Shown: positions 9,774 through 17,914 of the stretch, piece after piece
Layout: every line of letters starts with the position of its first letter
Position numbering within the stretch: the first letter of the stretch is position 1
Origin: Limosilactobacillus secaliphilus
Lineage (GTDB): Bacteria; Bacillota; Bacilli; Lactobacillales; Lactobacillaceae
DNA: 64,000 nt
Assembly (NCBI RefSeq): GCF_001437055.1
Contig: NZ_JQBW01000009.1
Span: 63,209 to 127,208 of the forward strand
Reading direction: 5' to 3'
Notes under the pieces: model-generated
Databases searched by the model: none
Seen by the model: the letters and a program-made list of their open reading frames with translations, nothing else
Told to the model about the DNA's origin: nothing
Made by a program: the position numbers and the translations under genes

Positions 9774-10292
9774 ATGGCTTTAGATTTGCGCAAGTACGTA
9801 GCCAGCATTCCAGACTTTCCTGAAAAGGGGATTATCTATCGTGACATTCTGCCGCTGATGGCAGATGGTAAAGCTTTCAAGCAGGTAACCGATGAGCTGG
9901 TCGATTACGCAAAGAATAAACATGTTGATATGGTTGTCGGCCCTGAAGCACGGGGCTTCATTGTTGGATGCCCGGTTGCTTCTGCATTGGGCGTTGGCTT
10001 TGCACCCGCACGGAAGAAGGGTAAGCTGCCACGTCCTGCCATCTCTTCATCTTATGAACTTGAATATGGCAGTGCCACTTTGCAGATGGAAAACGATGCA
10101 ATCAAACCAGGCCAGCGGGTTCTGGCGGTTGATGACTTGTTAGCCACTGGTGGAACCATTTCAGCAACCATCGATATGGTAGAACGTATGGGTGGTGTCG
10201 TTGTCGGCTGTGCCTTCATCATCGAGTTAAAGGATCTCCACGGTCGTGATAAGCTGAAGAACTATGATGTGAAGGCTTTGCTGGAATACTAA
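9774..10292 (+). CDS. apt: Adenine phosphoribosyltransferase
   Basis: A 172-aa purine salvage enzyme converting adenine and PRPP to AMP in the cytosol. The PRPP-binding loop [13 protein letters not shown] is near residues 120-132. The adenine-loop region ([20 protein letters not shown]) and the N-terminal [11 protein letters not shown] segment are typical. ATG is preceded by GAAGGAGATA. recJ followed by apt is a common Firmicute pairing; the gap is only 19 bases, so cotranscription is likely. Confidence 0.95.
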   Translation: MALDLRKYVASIPDFPEKGIIYRDILPLMADGKAFKQVTDELVDYAKNKHVDMVVGPEARGFIVGCPVASALGVGFAPARKKGKLPRPAISSSYELEYGSATLQMENDAIKPGQRVLAVDDLLATGGTISATIDMVERMGGVVVGCAFIIELKDLHGRDKLKNYDVKALLEY

Positions 10293-10310
10293 AGACAAGG
10301 GAGTAATTAC

Positions 10311-10913
10311 ATGTTAATTTTGCTTGTTTTTGGTGGCTTAATGCTGATTTTGTCAGTGTTCTACCTGATGAATTCCTGGCAACAGTATCACCAATGGAAA
10401 TGGGCAACCTTCTTAGTGCTGATTAGTTTGGCGGCCACCGTTTATGGTGCAATCAATCTGCCATATTGGCACCGAAATTCTGCAAGCTCAGATAATAGTT
10501 CGCAGACCACGTCGCAGAGTTCCAAGAAGAACATTAAGGAATTCTCGAATAACGGCTTGCAGGCGCAAAATGGTGCAACCCAGAGTCAAAAAGAAGATGC
10601 TATCTTGCGTCAATTACAGAAGGGATACGCCAAGATGGGCAGTGTCGAGTTCGATCGGTCGAGCAAGACATTCAAGATTGAACCCAATGCTGACAGTGAT
10701 AATGGCAAGGCTCTGAATGCCATCATGCAGAACCCAAGCCAGGCTGATCAAGCGGGATGGCCATCATTAACCAAGTCGTTGTGCAAGACATCGGCTGCAT
10801 TGAAGAAGTCACTGGGTGACGGCTACACGCTGAGTTTGATGAAGCCGGGTGACAACAACAGTGCAATGTTCTCGGCCAAGGACGGCAGCGAGAGCTACAA
10901 CGCAATCAAATAA
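10311..10913 (+). CDS. Membrane-anchored protein of unknown function
   Basis: A 200-aa protein I do not recognise. Two hydrophobic segments open it (about residues 1-19 and 28-46, the second ending in AINLPYW). A Ser/Asn/Gln-rich low-complexity linker follows (SSDNSSQTTSQSSKKN), then a roughly 130-residue hydrophilic domain that is probably extracytoplasmic. There are no cysteines of lipoprotein type at the N terminus. ATG follows AAGGGAG. It sits 18 bases after apt and before a strong terminator, so it is the last gene of the recJ-apt unit. Confidence 0.75.
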   Translation: MLILLVFGGLMLILSVFYLMNSWQQYHQWKWATFLVLISLAATVYGAINLPYWHRNSASSDNSSQTTSQSSKKNIKEFSNNGLQAQNGATQSQKEDAILRQLQKGYAKMGSVEFDRSSKTFKIEPNADSDNGKALNAIMQNPSQADQAGWPSLTKSLCKTSAALKKSLGDGYTLSLMKPGDNNSAMFSAKDGSESYNAIK

Positions 10914-10925
10914 ACATTAACGAAT

Positions 10926-10974
10926 AAAAGCTTCATAATCGTGTCTAATCAGTCAACGATTGTGAAGCTTTTTT
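10926..10974 (+). terminator. Terminator of the recJ-apt unit
   Basis: Long stem AAAAGCTTCATAATCG... / ...CGATTGTGAAGCTTTT closing a loop of about 11 bases, followed by a T run. Confidence 0.85.
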
Positions 10975-11020
10975 ATCAATATATAAACTGTTAGCCACAA
11001 TTCTTGATCTCGATAGCTAA

Positions 11021-11062
11021 CAAAAAAGCCTTTGTACCAACGACAAACGTTGATACAAAGGC
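11021..11062 (-). terminator. Terminator of the tRNA-Ser gene
   Basis: On the minus strand, GCCTTTGTATCAACG pairs with CGTTGGTACAAAGGC around a short loop. Six T follow directly downstream of the tRNA 3' end. Confidence 0.85.
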
Positions 11063-11073
11063 ATTTCTATTAA

Positions 11074-11161
11074 GGAGAGTACAGGATTCGAACCTGCGCG
11101 CCCATTCAACATGGGTTCGTCGGATTTCGAGTCCGATGCATTACCACTCTGCCAACTCTCC
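11074..11161 (-). tRNA. tRNA-Ser (anticodon CGA)
   Basis: An 88-nt tRNA. The acceptor arms GGAGAGT and ACTCTCC pair perfectly. The anticodon stem TCGGA/TCCGA encloses the loop CTCGAAA with anticodon CGA (reads UCG). A long class-II variable arm (AACCCATGTTGAATGGG region) and the T-arm GGTTCGAATCC are present. The 3' CCA is not encoded (TTA follows), so the end depends on RNase Z, encoded at 5613-6554, and CCA-adding enzyme. Confidence 0.97.
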
Positions 11162-11195
11162 ATAGTGGTATTGAGATATTCCAATACAGTTAAAT

Positions 11196-11223
11196 ATTAT
11201 AACATAGAATGAATGATGAGCAA
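11196..11223 (-). promoter_or_regulatory. Promoter of tRNA-Ser
   Basis: On the minus strand TTGCTC (11223-11218) and TATAAT (11201-11196), spacer 16, about 35 bases upstream of the tRNA 5' end. Confidence 0.65.
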
Positions 11224-11360
11224 CTTGAATAATTCGTTGGTAATGTCGCTAATTTAACTAAAAGCTGGTTTGTAGTCACATAAATCAACAAAGTTTGTCA
11301 TTAACGTCTGCTATGCGTTATAGTGGCATTAATTACTTGAAAACGAGAGGAGATAAAAAG

Positions 11361-12038
11361 TTGGCAGAACTTGATTGGTGTCTGCGGATGATCTTAGCTG
11401 CTTTTTGTGGTGGTGTAATCGGTTTTGAACGTAAGAGCAAGGCCAAAAGTGCCGGTATTCGGACCCATGCTTTGATCGCAATTGGTGCTGCAATGGCAAT
11501 GGTCGTTTCAAAGTACGGTTTCTTTGACCTGCTTTCGATCACGCATTCCAACTGGGGACTGGATCCTTCCCGAATTGCCGCCCAGGTTGTCAGCGGCATT
11601 GGTTTCTTAGGTGCCGGGACCATTTTTATCAGTCGTAATAGCAACATAATTAACGGGCTGACAACCGCTGCCGGCATTTGGGTCACTGGCGAGATCGGGA
11701 TGGCCTACGGAAGTGGCTTGTACGGTGTTGGTGCTGTGGGAACCATTTTCGTTATCATTGCCGAGATTCTTGGTAAATACTTTGACCAATTTGCGGCTAA
11801 GCTGGGGAAGAATGTTTCCTGGTTTATCGAAATTGATGGGAACATTGAGCAACTAGAAGCTGTTGTTCAGCAACTAAATCAGTATTTTGTGCGTCCGGTT
11901 GATTATTCCATTTACAGTTATAACGAAAAGGTCATTTCATTCCGGATTTTTGGCAAACTAAAGAGCAGCGTTAAAACAGACGAGATCTTTAATCTATTGA
12001 TTGCAATGGATAGAGTTAAAAGTGCTGACCTCGAGTAA
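11361..12038 (+). CDS. MgtC/SapB-family inner membrane protein
   Basis: A 225-aa polytopic membrane protein of the MgtC/SapB family, linked in other bacteria to magnesium limitation and membrane ATPase control. The conserved N-terminal region has GGVIGFERKSKAKSAGIRTH, then several hydrophobic helices with GIGFLGAGTIF and GLTTAAGIWVT. The C-terminal ~80 residues form a soluble ACT-like domain. The start is TTG at 11361 with GAGAGGAGA 8 bases upstream; the longer frame from 11295 lacks such a site. Single-gene unit after the tRNA. Confidence 0.9.
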   Translation: MAELDWCLRMILAAFCGGVIGFERKSKAKSAGIRTHALIAIGAAMAMVVSKYGFFDLLSITHSNWGLDPSRIAAQVVSGIGFLGAGTIFISRNSNIINGLTTAAGIWVTGEIGMAYGSGLYGVGAVGTIFVIIAEILGKYFDQFAAKLGKNVSWFIEIDGNIEQLEAVVQQLNQYFVRPVDYSIYSYNEKVISFRIFGKLKSSVKTDEIFNLLIAMDRVKSADLE

Positions 12039-12132
12039 CGGTCGATTTTGGGTTTAGATAGCACGAACATCAACGCGACAACATTTTCCCTGGCTGACAT
12101 TGATCTCTTGATTCTTCGATTTAAGGAAGTCC

Positions 12133-12161
12133 TTGTCGTTCTGTGATGATTATGATAATAT
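12133..12161 (+). promoter_or_regulatory. Promoter of hicD
   Basis: TTGTCG (12133-12138) and TAATAT (12156-12161), spacer 17, about 50 bases before the start codon. Confidence 0.55.
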
Positions 12162-12211
12162 TAGAAAATAATTAGAGTATCATAATAAACACGATGAAAG
12201 GGGACGTTTCG

Positions 12212-13144
12212 ATGTCACGCAAAGTTGGAGTTTTAGGTATGGGTCACGTAGGGTCAACAGTGGCTCACTACATCGTGGCGAATGGTTTTGCTGATGACCT
12301 GGTCCTGATTGACAAAAATGAGGGAAAAGTTAAAGCGGATGCCTTAGATTTTGAAGACGCAATGGCTAACCTGCCTTTCCACACCAATATTACGGTGAAC
12401 GACTACAGTGCTTTAGCAGATGCGGATGTACTGGTATCAGCAGTTGGTAACATTAAACTGCAGGACAATCCAAACGCTGACCGTTTTGCTGAATTGCCAT
12501 TCACTTTCGCTGCAGTTCAGGAAGTTGCTCAAAAAGTTAAGGAAAGCGGATTTCACGGTAAAATCGTGGTTATTACCAACCCCGTTGATGTAATCACTTC
12601 TCTCTACCAGAAAGTAACTGGCCTGCCGAAGGGTCATGTCATCGGTACTGGTACTTTACTGGACTCTGCACGGATGAAACGGGCAGTGGCTGCACGCTTG
12701 CATGTAGATCCACGTTCAGTTGCTGGTTACAACTTAGGTGAACACGGGAATTCACAGTTCACAGCTTGGTCAACTGTCCGCGTATTTGATCAACCAATTA
12801 CTCAGTTAGCCAAGGCAAAAGGTCTGGATTTAGATGAACTGGACCATGAGGCCAAAATGGGTGGCTGGACCGTCTTCCAAGGCAAGAAATACACTAGCTA
12901 CGGGGTTGCAACTGCCGCTGTTCGTCTGGTCAACGTCATCCTGTCGAATTCATTGACTGAGCTGCCAGTATCTAACTTCCGCGAAGAATACGGGGTATAC
13001 TTGTCTTACCCAGCAATTGTTGGCCGTGATGGGGTAGTTGCCCAGTCACAGCTCGACTTGACCGAAGAGGAATTACAAAAGCTGCAAACTTCTGCTAACT
13101 TCATCAAAGAGAAGTTCCAGGAAAGCTTAAATGCTGATAAATAA
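12212..13144 (+). CDS. hicD: L-2-hydroxyisocaproate dehydrogenase
   Basis: A 310-aa NAD-dependent L-2-hydroxyacid dehydrogenase of the lactate/malate dehydrogenase fold, reducing branched and longer 2-oxo acids. The Rossmann motif [10 protein letters not shown] opens it. The substrate loop [19 protein letters not shown] and the active-site segment [10 protein letters not shown] match the L-HicDH of Weissella confusa far better than ordinary L-LDH. Start ATG 12212 follows AAAGGGGAC; the in-frame ATG at 12194 has no site. It is monocistronic with its own promoter and terminator. Role in amino-acid catabolism or redox balance is inferred. Confidence 0.88.
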   Translation: MSRKVGVLGMGHVGSTVAHYIVANGFADDLVLIDKNEGKVKADALDFEDAMANLPFHTNITVNDYSALADADVLVSAVGNIKLQDNPNADRFAELPFTFAAVQEVAQKVKESGFHGKIVVITNPVDVITSLYQKVTGLPKGHVIGTGTLLDSARMKRAVAARLHVDPRSVAGYNLGEHGNSQFTAWSTVRVFDQPITQLAKAKGLDLDELDHEAKMGGWTVFQGKKYTSYGVATAAVRLVNVILSNSLTELPVSNFREEYGVYLSYPAIVGRDGVVAQSQLDLTEEELQKLQTSANFIKEKFQESLNADK

Positions 13145-13180
13145 GCAAACGGACTACTCTGTCTGCTGAGCAACAATCGA

Positions 13181-13218
13181 CCTTCAGCGTTCATATTTGA
13201 ACGTTGGAGGCCTTTTTG
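13181..13218 (+). terminator. Terminator after hicD
   Basis: CCTTCAGCGTTCA / TGAACGTTGGAGG stem (one mismatch), short loop, then CCTTTTTG. Confidence 0.75.
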
Positions 13219-13350
13219 TGCTGGCACAGAAAAAGATTCTGCTACCGACCATCCACGTTAATTCTTGTTTCATCGTAAACCGTCATTTAAAATAGGTTAG
13301 CGAATTGCAATAAGTTAACATTAACGCAAAAGAGGACGGGAGAAACAGGT

Positions 13351-14511
13351 ATGAAGATTGGAATTGATGAAATGCGCTTTGCGACGACGCCATACTATCT
13401 GAGCATGACTGACTTGGCCCATGCGCGAGGTGAAGATCCGAACAAGTATTTGATCGGGATTGGGCAGGAAAAGCAGGCAGTGGTGCCGCCAACCCAAGAC
13501 ATCGTCACGTTAGGAGCTCAGGCAGCCGCAAAACTCCCTGCGGATAAGCTAAAGCGGGTGCGCACGATCATTGTGGCAACCGAATCCGGAGTCGACAATT
13601 CCAAAGCCAGTGCAATGTACATCAAGCATCTGTTGAAGTTGGACGACAATATCCGGGTGATCGAATTGAAAGAAGCCTGTTATGCCGCGACGGCCGGTTT
13701 GCAGTTTGCCAAGGGCATGGTTACCCTAGAACCGCAGACCTATGTTCTAGTCATTGCGGCCGACATTGCGCGCTATGGTTTAAACACTCCCGGGGAAGTT
13801 ACGCAAGGTGCAGGGGCGGTGGCCATGCTTGTAGCCGCTAACCCCCACGTCATGACCATTGAACCTGGTGCGGTTTCATACAGCCAGGATTTGATGGACT
13901 TTTGGCGCCCGCTGTATGCGACTGAGGCAATGGTGGATGGCAAGTACTCGACCAATGTTTACATCGATTTCTTCCAACACACCTATCAGCGGTACTTGCA
14001 GCAAACTGGCCTCAGCCTAGAAGATTTCACTGCTCTGATTTTTCACTTGCCATTTACCAAGATGGGAAAGAAGGCGTTGGAATCGCTGCTGGGTGACCGT
14101 GACGATCAAGTTGCCAAACGGCTGCGCGACCAGCTGAAAGCCGAACAGGTTGATTGTCGGTCGGTTGGCAACCTCTATACCGGCTCGCTTTACCTAGGCT
14201 TGATGTCATTGATCCAACATGGGTCAGTGGCAGCCGGCGACCGGATTGGATTGTTCAGCTACGGGTCAGGTGCAGAAGGCGAGTTCTATACCGGCATTTT
14301 GCAGCCAGATTTCCATGACCATGTCGAACAATTGGACGGTCCATTAAATGCTCGTCAACAGGTAACTGTCGCAGAGTATGAAGACATGTTTAACCAGCAA
14401 TTAGGGATGAAGCCCGAAGATATTGAATTTGACCTGACCAAGGATCATTCGCGCTTCCTCTTAGCTGGGCAACGTGATCATCAGCGCCAATATGTTGACC
14501 GGGACAATTAA
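13351..14511 (+). CDS. mvaS: Hydroxymethylglutaryl-CoA synthase
   Basis: A 386-aa enzyme condensing acetyl-CoA with acetoacetyl-CoA, the committed step of the mevalonate isoprenoid route used by lactobacilli. Catalytic Cys110 is in KEACYAATAG and general base Glu78 in ATESGVD, as in the Staphylococcus enzyme. HLPFTKMGKKA carries the catalytic histidine, and FSYGSGAEGEFY lies near residue 310. ATG follows AGGACGGGAGA. Product isoprenoids feed UppS, encoded at 21244-22008. Monocistronic, ending in a terminator shared with lexA. Confidence 0.95.
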   Translation: MKIGIDEMRFATTPYYLSMTDLAHARGEDPNKYLIGIGQEKQAVVPPTQDIVTLGAQAAAKLPADKLKRVRTIIVATESGVDNSKASAMYIKHLLKLDDNIRVIELKEACYAATAGLQFAKGMVTLEPQTYVLVIAADIARYGLNTPGEVTQGAGAVAMLVAANPHVMTIEPGAVSYSQDLMDFWRPLYATEAMVDGKYSTNVYIDFFQHTYQRYLQQTGLSLEDFTALIFHLPFTKMGKKALESLLGDRDDQVAKRLRDQLKAEQVDCRSVGNLYTGSLYLGLMSLIQHGSVAAGDRIGLFSYGSGAEGEFYTGILQPDFHDHVEQLDGPLNARQQVTVAEYEDMFNQQLGMKPEDIEFDLTKDHSRFLLAGQRDHQRQYVDRDN

Positions 14512-14513
14512 AA

Positions 14514-14549
14514 AAGCGGAGCACTCATCGTCAAGTGCTCCGCTTTGTA
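14514..14549. terminator. Bidirectional terminator between mvaS and lexA
   Basis: AAAGCGGAGCACT and AGTGCTCCGCTTT form a perfect stem around an 8-base loop, with A-rich left and T-rich right flanks, between convergent genes. Confidence 0.85.
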
Positions 14550-14565
14550 ATTTTAAAGATCGGTT

Positions 14566-15192
14566 TTAATAGATGTCGTCACGGAATAGGCCAACCACTT
14601 TGCCAAGGATTTTGACGTTTTTCAAGATGATTGGTGCCATCGTATCGTTTTCAGGTTGCAGGCGGTAGTGGCCGTCTTCCTTGAAGAAACGCTTGCAAGT
14701 GGCTTCATTGTCGTCCGTCATGGCGATGACGATATCACCGTTATTAGCGGTGGATTGACGACGCACAATCACTTTATCGCCATTTAAGATGCCAATGTTG
14801 ATCATCGAAGTCCCTTGGATGGTCAACATGAACAGATCGTCATGGTCTTGGATCGAAGGCGGAATGGGGAAGAAGTCGGTGGCATCCTGTTCAGCCAAGA
14901 TTGGTTCACCGGCAGCAACCACACCAAGCAGGGGAATCTTATCCTGAGTTGGCTTAACGCCTAAAGCATCCAATCCAGCCGGGGTCAATTCCAAAGCCCG
15001 TGGTTTAGAAGGGTCCTTTGTCAGATAACCCTTGGCAATAAGGCGGTTGATGTGGCCATGAACGGTCGAAGTTGACGACAAGCCCACGGCGGCACCAATT
15101 TCCCGAACCGTTGGCGGATAGCCTTGGTTGGCGACTTGTTTATGGATATAGCTGAGAACAGCCATCTGTTTATTTAATGCATTTCTTGGCAT
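14566..15192 (-). CDS. lexA: SOS response repressor LexA
   Basis: A 208-aa repressor of DNA-damage genes. An N-terminal winged helix (residues ~1-68, [22 protein letters not shown]) precedes a C-terminal autoprotease. The cleavage bond Ala94-Gly95 is in VVAAGEP, catalytic Ser129 in GTSM and Lys167 in ATCKRFF. ATG is preceded by GGAGTG. Two LexA-box-like palindromes overlap its promoter, so it is probably autoregulated. It is divergent from ynzC, as in Bacillus, where yneA and yneB lie between; both are missing here. Confidence 0.97.
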   Translation of the reverse strand: MPRNALNKQMAVLSYIHKQVANQGYPPTVREIGAAVGLSSTSTVHGHINRLIAKGYLTKDPSKPRALELTPAGLDALGVKPTQDKIPLLGVVAAGEPILAEQDATDFFPIPPSIQDHDDLFMLTIQGTSMINIGILNGDKVIVRRQSTANNGDIVIAMTDDNEATCKRFFKEDGHYRLQPENDTMAPIILKNVKILGKVVGLFRDDIY

Positions 15193-15222
15193 GATTGCAC
15201 TCCATTCCGTTAAGCTAGTGTA

Positions 15223-15251
15223 ATTTTATCATATGTTAGCGACCATGTAAA
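15223..15251 (-). promoter_or_regulatory. lexA promoter
   Basis: On the minus strand TTTACA (15251-15246) and TAAAAT (15228-15223) with a 17-base spacer. Both hexamers are touched by LexA-box-like palindromes. Confidence 0.75.
15226..15239 (-). promoter_or_regulatory. Weak second LexA box
   Basis: CTAACATATGATAA on the minus strand. It shares the AACATATG core with the strong box 23 bases away (about two helical turns) and overlaps the lexA -10. Only about 10 of 14 positions fit CGAACRNRYGTTYC. Confidence 0.4.
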
Positions 15252-15262
15252 ACATATGTTCG
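15249..15262 (-). promoter_or_regulatory. LexA (SOS) box
   Basis: CGAACATATGTTTT on the minus strand matches the Bacillus-type consensus CGAACRNRYGTTYC at 13 of 14 positions. It overlaps the lexA -35 and lies 12 bases upstream of the divergent ynzC promoter. Confidence 0.8.
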
Positions 15263-15274
15263 AATTCATGATTC

Positions 15275-15303
15275 TTGAATTTAACCACTAATCTGGTTAG
15301 ACT
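15275..15303 (+). promoter_or_regulatory. ynzC promoter
   Basis: TTGAAT (15275-15280) and TAGACT (15298-15303), spacer 17, with an AACC/GGTT inverted repeat inside the spacer. Confidence 0.65.
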
Positions 15304-15339
15304 TTTAGACAGTTAATCGATGAAAGGAAGGTCATTTTA

Positions 15340-15591
15340 ATGGCTGAAGAAAATGAACAAGACCGTTTGTTGAAGCGGATTAACGAACTGGCACATAAAA
15401 ACAAGGCTGAAGGATTAACGGAAACCGAAAAAAAAGAACGCGAACGTCTGCGTAATGAATACTTGAAGAACTTCCGGGAAGCTTTCCGTCAGCGTTTGGA
15501 ACAAACTAAATTTGTCGACAAGTCAGGTAAGGACATCACTCCTGAAAAGCTGCGCGAGATTCAACGCAAACGGGGCTTACGCAAAGATTAG
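15340..15591 (+). CDS. ynzC: DUF896 protein (YnzC family)
   Basis: An 83-aa, highly charged, all-helical protein of the DUF896 family (YnzC/YaaB type): RINELAHKNKAEGLTETEKK, then RLRNEYLKNFREAFR. The function is unknown. In Bacillus the gene is the last of the LexA-controlled yneA-yneB-ynzC operon. Here it faces lexA directly and a good SOS box is in the shared intergenic region, so damage induction is possible. AAAGGAAGG precedes ATG. Confidence 0.9.
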   Translation: MAEENEQDRLLKRINELAHKNKAEGLTETEKKERERLRNEYLKNFREAFRQRLEQTKFVDKSGKDITPEKLREIQRKRGLRKD

Positions 15592-15667
15592 TTCTTAAGA
15601 TCGCTTTTATTTCCCGTTTATTTCTAGTATCATGATATAGACTGATTAATTTAAGGAGGGGAACGTT

Positions 15668-15889
15668 TTGGGACTGACGATTGCCTTAGTGATCTTGGCA
15701 CTGCTTGTCGGCGTTGTAATCGGCTTTTTCGGTGCCCGGGCTTATATGAAGAATTATCTCCGCAACAATCCACCGATTGATGAAAACATGCTGCGGACTA
15801 TGATGATGCAGATGGGCCAGAAGCCATCTGATCGTAAGCTGCACCAAATGGTAAATACGATGAAGGCACAAGCAAAGCGTGCTAAATAA
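15668..15889 (+). CDS. yneF: UPF0154 membrane protein YneF
   Basis: A 73-aa protein with one N-terminal transmembrane helix (residues ~2-22, [20 protein letters not shown]). The conserved cytoplasmic tail includes [16 protein letters not shown]-type sequence (here [16 protein letters not shown]). This is the UPF0154/YneF family; function unknown. The start is TTG with AAGGAGGGG 7 bases upstream. The lexA-ynzC-yneF order follows Bacillus. A strong two-way terminator follows. Confidence 0.9.
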   Translation: MGLTIALVILALLVGVVIGFFGARAYMKNYLRNNPPIDENMLRTMMMQMGQKPSDRKLHQMVNTMKAQAKRAK

Positions 15890-15910
15890 TTCTGCTATTC
15901 AATTGATAGC

Positions 15911-15955
15911 AAAAAGAGCTTTGACATTCACCGACTGAATGTCAAAGCTCTTTTT
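15911..15955. terminator. Bidirectional terminator between yneF and plsC
   Basis: A perfect 20-base stem (AAAAAGAGCTTTGACATTCA and its complement) around a 5-base loop, with A and T runs on the two sides. Confidence 0.9.
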
Positions 15956-15968
15956 AGTTGATTCAATG

Positions 15969-16607
15969 TTAGAAATGATCATTGGCTGGCTTTTCCGGCA
16001 TGTCATAATGGAATGTCGGGTCGAGTTCCTTATCCAGTTGGTCAAAAGCAGCCTGCATCTTTTGTTCAAGTTCGGCCTGCTTTTCTTTGGTCAACCGTTC
16101 ATGCCGGTCAATGTAAATGGGATCGCCGAAATTGATCTTCCGCTTCTTGCGGCTAAAAAGGGCGCCAAAAGACAATGGGCCTTGATAGACAGCAGGAACC
16201 AACGGCACACCCGCCATTTTAGCAATCATCACTGCGCCACCCTTTAGTTTAGATGAATAGCGGGATCCAGAAGGAAAGATGATCGTTGACAGGTCGGTCT
16301 TTTTCAATAATTTGACTGGCGTACTAATTGCGGATGGTCCCGGATGAACACGGTCAACAGGAAACGCATTTAGCTTGCGCAAGAACCAGTTGGCAAAGGA
16401 ATGGGTGAACAATTCTTTTTTGGCCATGAAGCTGAATTTCTTGGGGTAAACAGAAATGGCCAGCAGGACTGGGTCCATCCAAGTGCGGTGCGGAGCGATC
16501 AACACGTAGTTGCCACTCGGAATCTTTTCTTTATTTTTAATCAGTGGTCGACCATTGATTAAGGTGATTAATGGTCCCACAATATGGACTAATGTATTAT
16601 ATAGCAT
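15969..16607 (-). CDS. plsC: 1-acyl-sn-glycerol-3-phosphate acyltransferase
   Basis: A 212-aa membrane-associated acyltransferase making phosphatidic acid from lysophosphatidic acid. The HX4D active-site motif is APHRTWMDPV near residue 35. The second block is FPVDRVHPGPSAI, the third FPSGSRYSS and the fourth VPLVPAVYQGP. The order and spacing are those of the PlsC family. Minus-strand ATG preceded by GAGGTT. Convergent with yneF and divergent from trmN6. A role downstream of CdsA (22022-22810) in phospholipid synthesis follows from the pathway. Confidence 0.92.
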   Translation of the reverse strand: MLYNTLVHIVGPLITLINGRPLIKNKEKIPSGNYVLIAPHRTWMDPVLLAISVYPKKFSFMAKKELFTHSFANWFLRKLNAFPVDRVHPGPSAISTPVKLLKKTDLSTIIFPSGSRYSSKLKGGAVMIAKMAGVPLVPAVYQGPLSFGALFSRKKRKINFGDPIYIDRHERLTKEKQAELEQKMQAAFDQLDKELDPTFHYDMPEKPANDHF

Positions 16608-16679
16608 TAAAATAACCTCGTTTTTACTTCTTTAAATAGTATAGCGATCATAGTAAGAGATGCAAGCAGGAGGAAGCAG

Positions 16680-17450
16680 ATGAAGGATAACCCAGAGCTT
16701 AAACCAAATGAACGGATTGACCACCTTGATAGCCAGGGAATCCAGATCATCCAAAGCAGCGAAGTCTTTGCTTTTTCCCTGGATGCAGTCCTATTAGCGG
16801 ACTTTGTGCGGCCTAACCATCGTCGGCGCTTGCAAACCGTTGATCTTTGTGCCGGCAACGGGGCCATTGCACTGTTTATGCACCGTAAACTGGGCGGAAA
16901 AGTGACCGCTGTCGAATTACAGCCCCGGTTAGCGGATATGGCCAAGCGCAGTGTCATTTTAAACCATCTTCAGGACCGTTATCGTGTCTTGCAGGCGGAT
17001 GTTAATGATATCTATTCTTACCTGCCCAAAGACTCGGCAGACATCGTGACTTGCAATCCGCCATACTTTAAGAGTCTGCCGACTAGCCAGAAGAATCCCA
17101 ATCATTACCTGGCCTTGGCACGGCACGAATTAACCATCAACTTAGCTCAGGTGGTGGATAAGATGGCGGGGCTGTTGAAGATGAACGGCAAGGGTTACTT
17201 GGTGCACCGACCGGAACGGCTGCCAGAAATATTAATGGAGTTAGTCAATCATCGTCTGCAGCCCAAGCGCCTTCGTTTTATCTACCCGAAAGCCGGTAAG
17301 GAAAGCAATATGGTGTTGATCGAGTGTATCAAGGATGGCAAACCAGGTGGCACAATTATTGATCCGCCCTTCATCGTGGGTGACGATAATGGTAACTATA
17401 CACCCGCCGTTCAAGCACTTTTGCATGGTGTCAACAACGGGCACGAATAG
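16680..17450 (+). CDS. trmN6: tRNA1(Val) (adenine37-N6)-methyltransferase-like protein
   Basis: A 256-aa class-I SAM-dependent methyltransferase of the TrmN6/YfiC family. The SAM-binding glycine motif DLCAGNGAIALF is near residue 56 and the adenine-N6 catalytic motif CNPPYFK near 125, consistent with base methylation. GCAGGAGGAAG lies upstream of ATG. It is followed 14 bases later by the GIY-YIG gene, a conserved Firmicute pair (yabB-yazA in Bacillus). The RNA target is assigned by family only. Confidence 0.88.
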   Translation: MKDNPELKPNERIDHLDSQGIQIIQSSEVFAFSLDAVLLADFVRPNHRRRLQTVDLCAGNGAIALFMHRKLGGKVTAVELQPRLADMAKRSVILNHLQDRYRVLQADVNDIYSYLPKDSADIVTCNPPYFKSLPTSQKNPNHYLALARHELTINLAQVVDKMAGLLKMNGKGYLVHRPERLPEILMELVNHRLQPKRLRFIYPKAGKESNMVLIECIKDGKPGGTIIDPPFIVGDDNGNYTPAVQALLHGVNNGHE

Positions 17451-17464
17451 GTGGCAGGCAATCG

Positions 17465-17752
17465 ATGACAGAAGAACCTTATTATATATATGTCTTGCAT
17501 TGTGCAGACAACAGTCTCTACTGTGGCTCTACCGATGACGTCCAGCGGCGTTTTCACACCCATCAGCAGTTTAAGGGTGCCAAGTATACCCGGGTGAAAT
17601 CGCGCCACCCCTTGAAATTGATCTTTTCCCAGCGCTTCGACAACAAGCATGATGCTTTGAGCGCCGAATATCATTTCAAACACCAATCACGGGCAAAGAA
17701 GTTGAAATATCTGGCAGAACATGGAGTTGATATCCACCCTTTAAATAATTAA
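17465..17752 (+). CDS. GIY-YIG nuclease superfamily protein (YazA-like)
   Basis: A 95-aa stand-alone GIY-YIG domain: YYIYVLHCADNSLYCGSTDD opens it, with VQRRFHTHQQ carrying the conserved Arg and a C-terminal Glu (DALSAEYHFKH). Members such as Bacillus YazA and E. coli YhbQ are small nuclease-fold proteins of poorly known role. Coupled to trmN6. The hairpin after it overlaps the rpsB promoter. Confidence 0.9.
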   Translation: MTEEPYYIYVLHCADNSLYCGSTDDVQRRFHTHQQFKGAKYTRVKSRHPLKLIFSQRFDNKHDALSAEYHFKHQSRAKKLKYLAEHGVDIHPLNN

Positions 17753-17768
17753 GATGGCTTTTTGATTT

Positions 17769-17793
17769 AGCTTGCATCGCGCGGGCTTTTTTT
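17769..17793 (+). terminator. Terminator overlapping the rpsB promoter
   Basis: AGCTTGC and GCGGGCT pair with two G-U bonds, followed by seven T. The same bases make up the -35 and spacer of the rpsB promoter. Confidence 0.5.
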
Positions 17794-17800
17794 GTATACT
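17772..17800 (+). promoter_or_regulatory. rpsB promoter
   Basis: TTGCAT (17772-17777) and TATACT (17795-17800), spacer 17. It gives a leader of about 108 bases before the rpsB start. Confidence 0.8.
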
Positions 17801-17806
17801 GTTTGC

Positions 17807-17914
17807 TGGTGCTAATTGCACACTTCACACCTGTTGCGATAAGATCCAGGGTGCCTTTGGGTTTGGAGCTTAGTTGAACGACAGGGAGGAAAAAACTATT
17901 TGGAGGTATATTTC
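17807..17914 (+). ncRNA. rpsB 5' leader, candidate Lacto-rpsB RNA
   Basis: A roughly 108-nt untranslated leader between the predicted transcript start and the rpsB ATG. Lactic acid bacteria carry the conserved Lacto-rpsB motif exactly here, thought to mediate control of ribosomal protein S2 synthesis. The assignment rests on position and genus-level expectation. I did not fold it against the published model. Confidence 0.55.

Noticed and set aside
16607-16957. 116-codon minus-strand frame across the plsC-trmN6 gap
   Set aside because: Overlaps the trmN6 SAM motif in antisense and has no start signal; the gap is simply a divergent promoter region.
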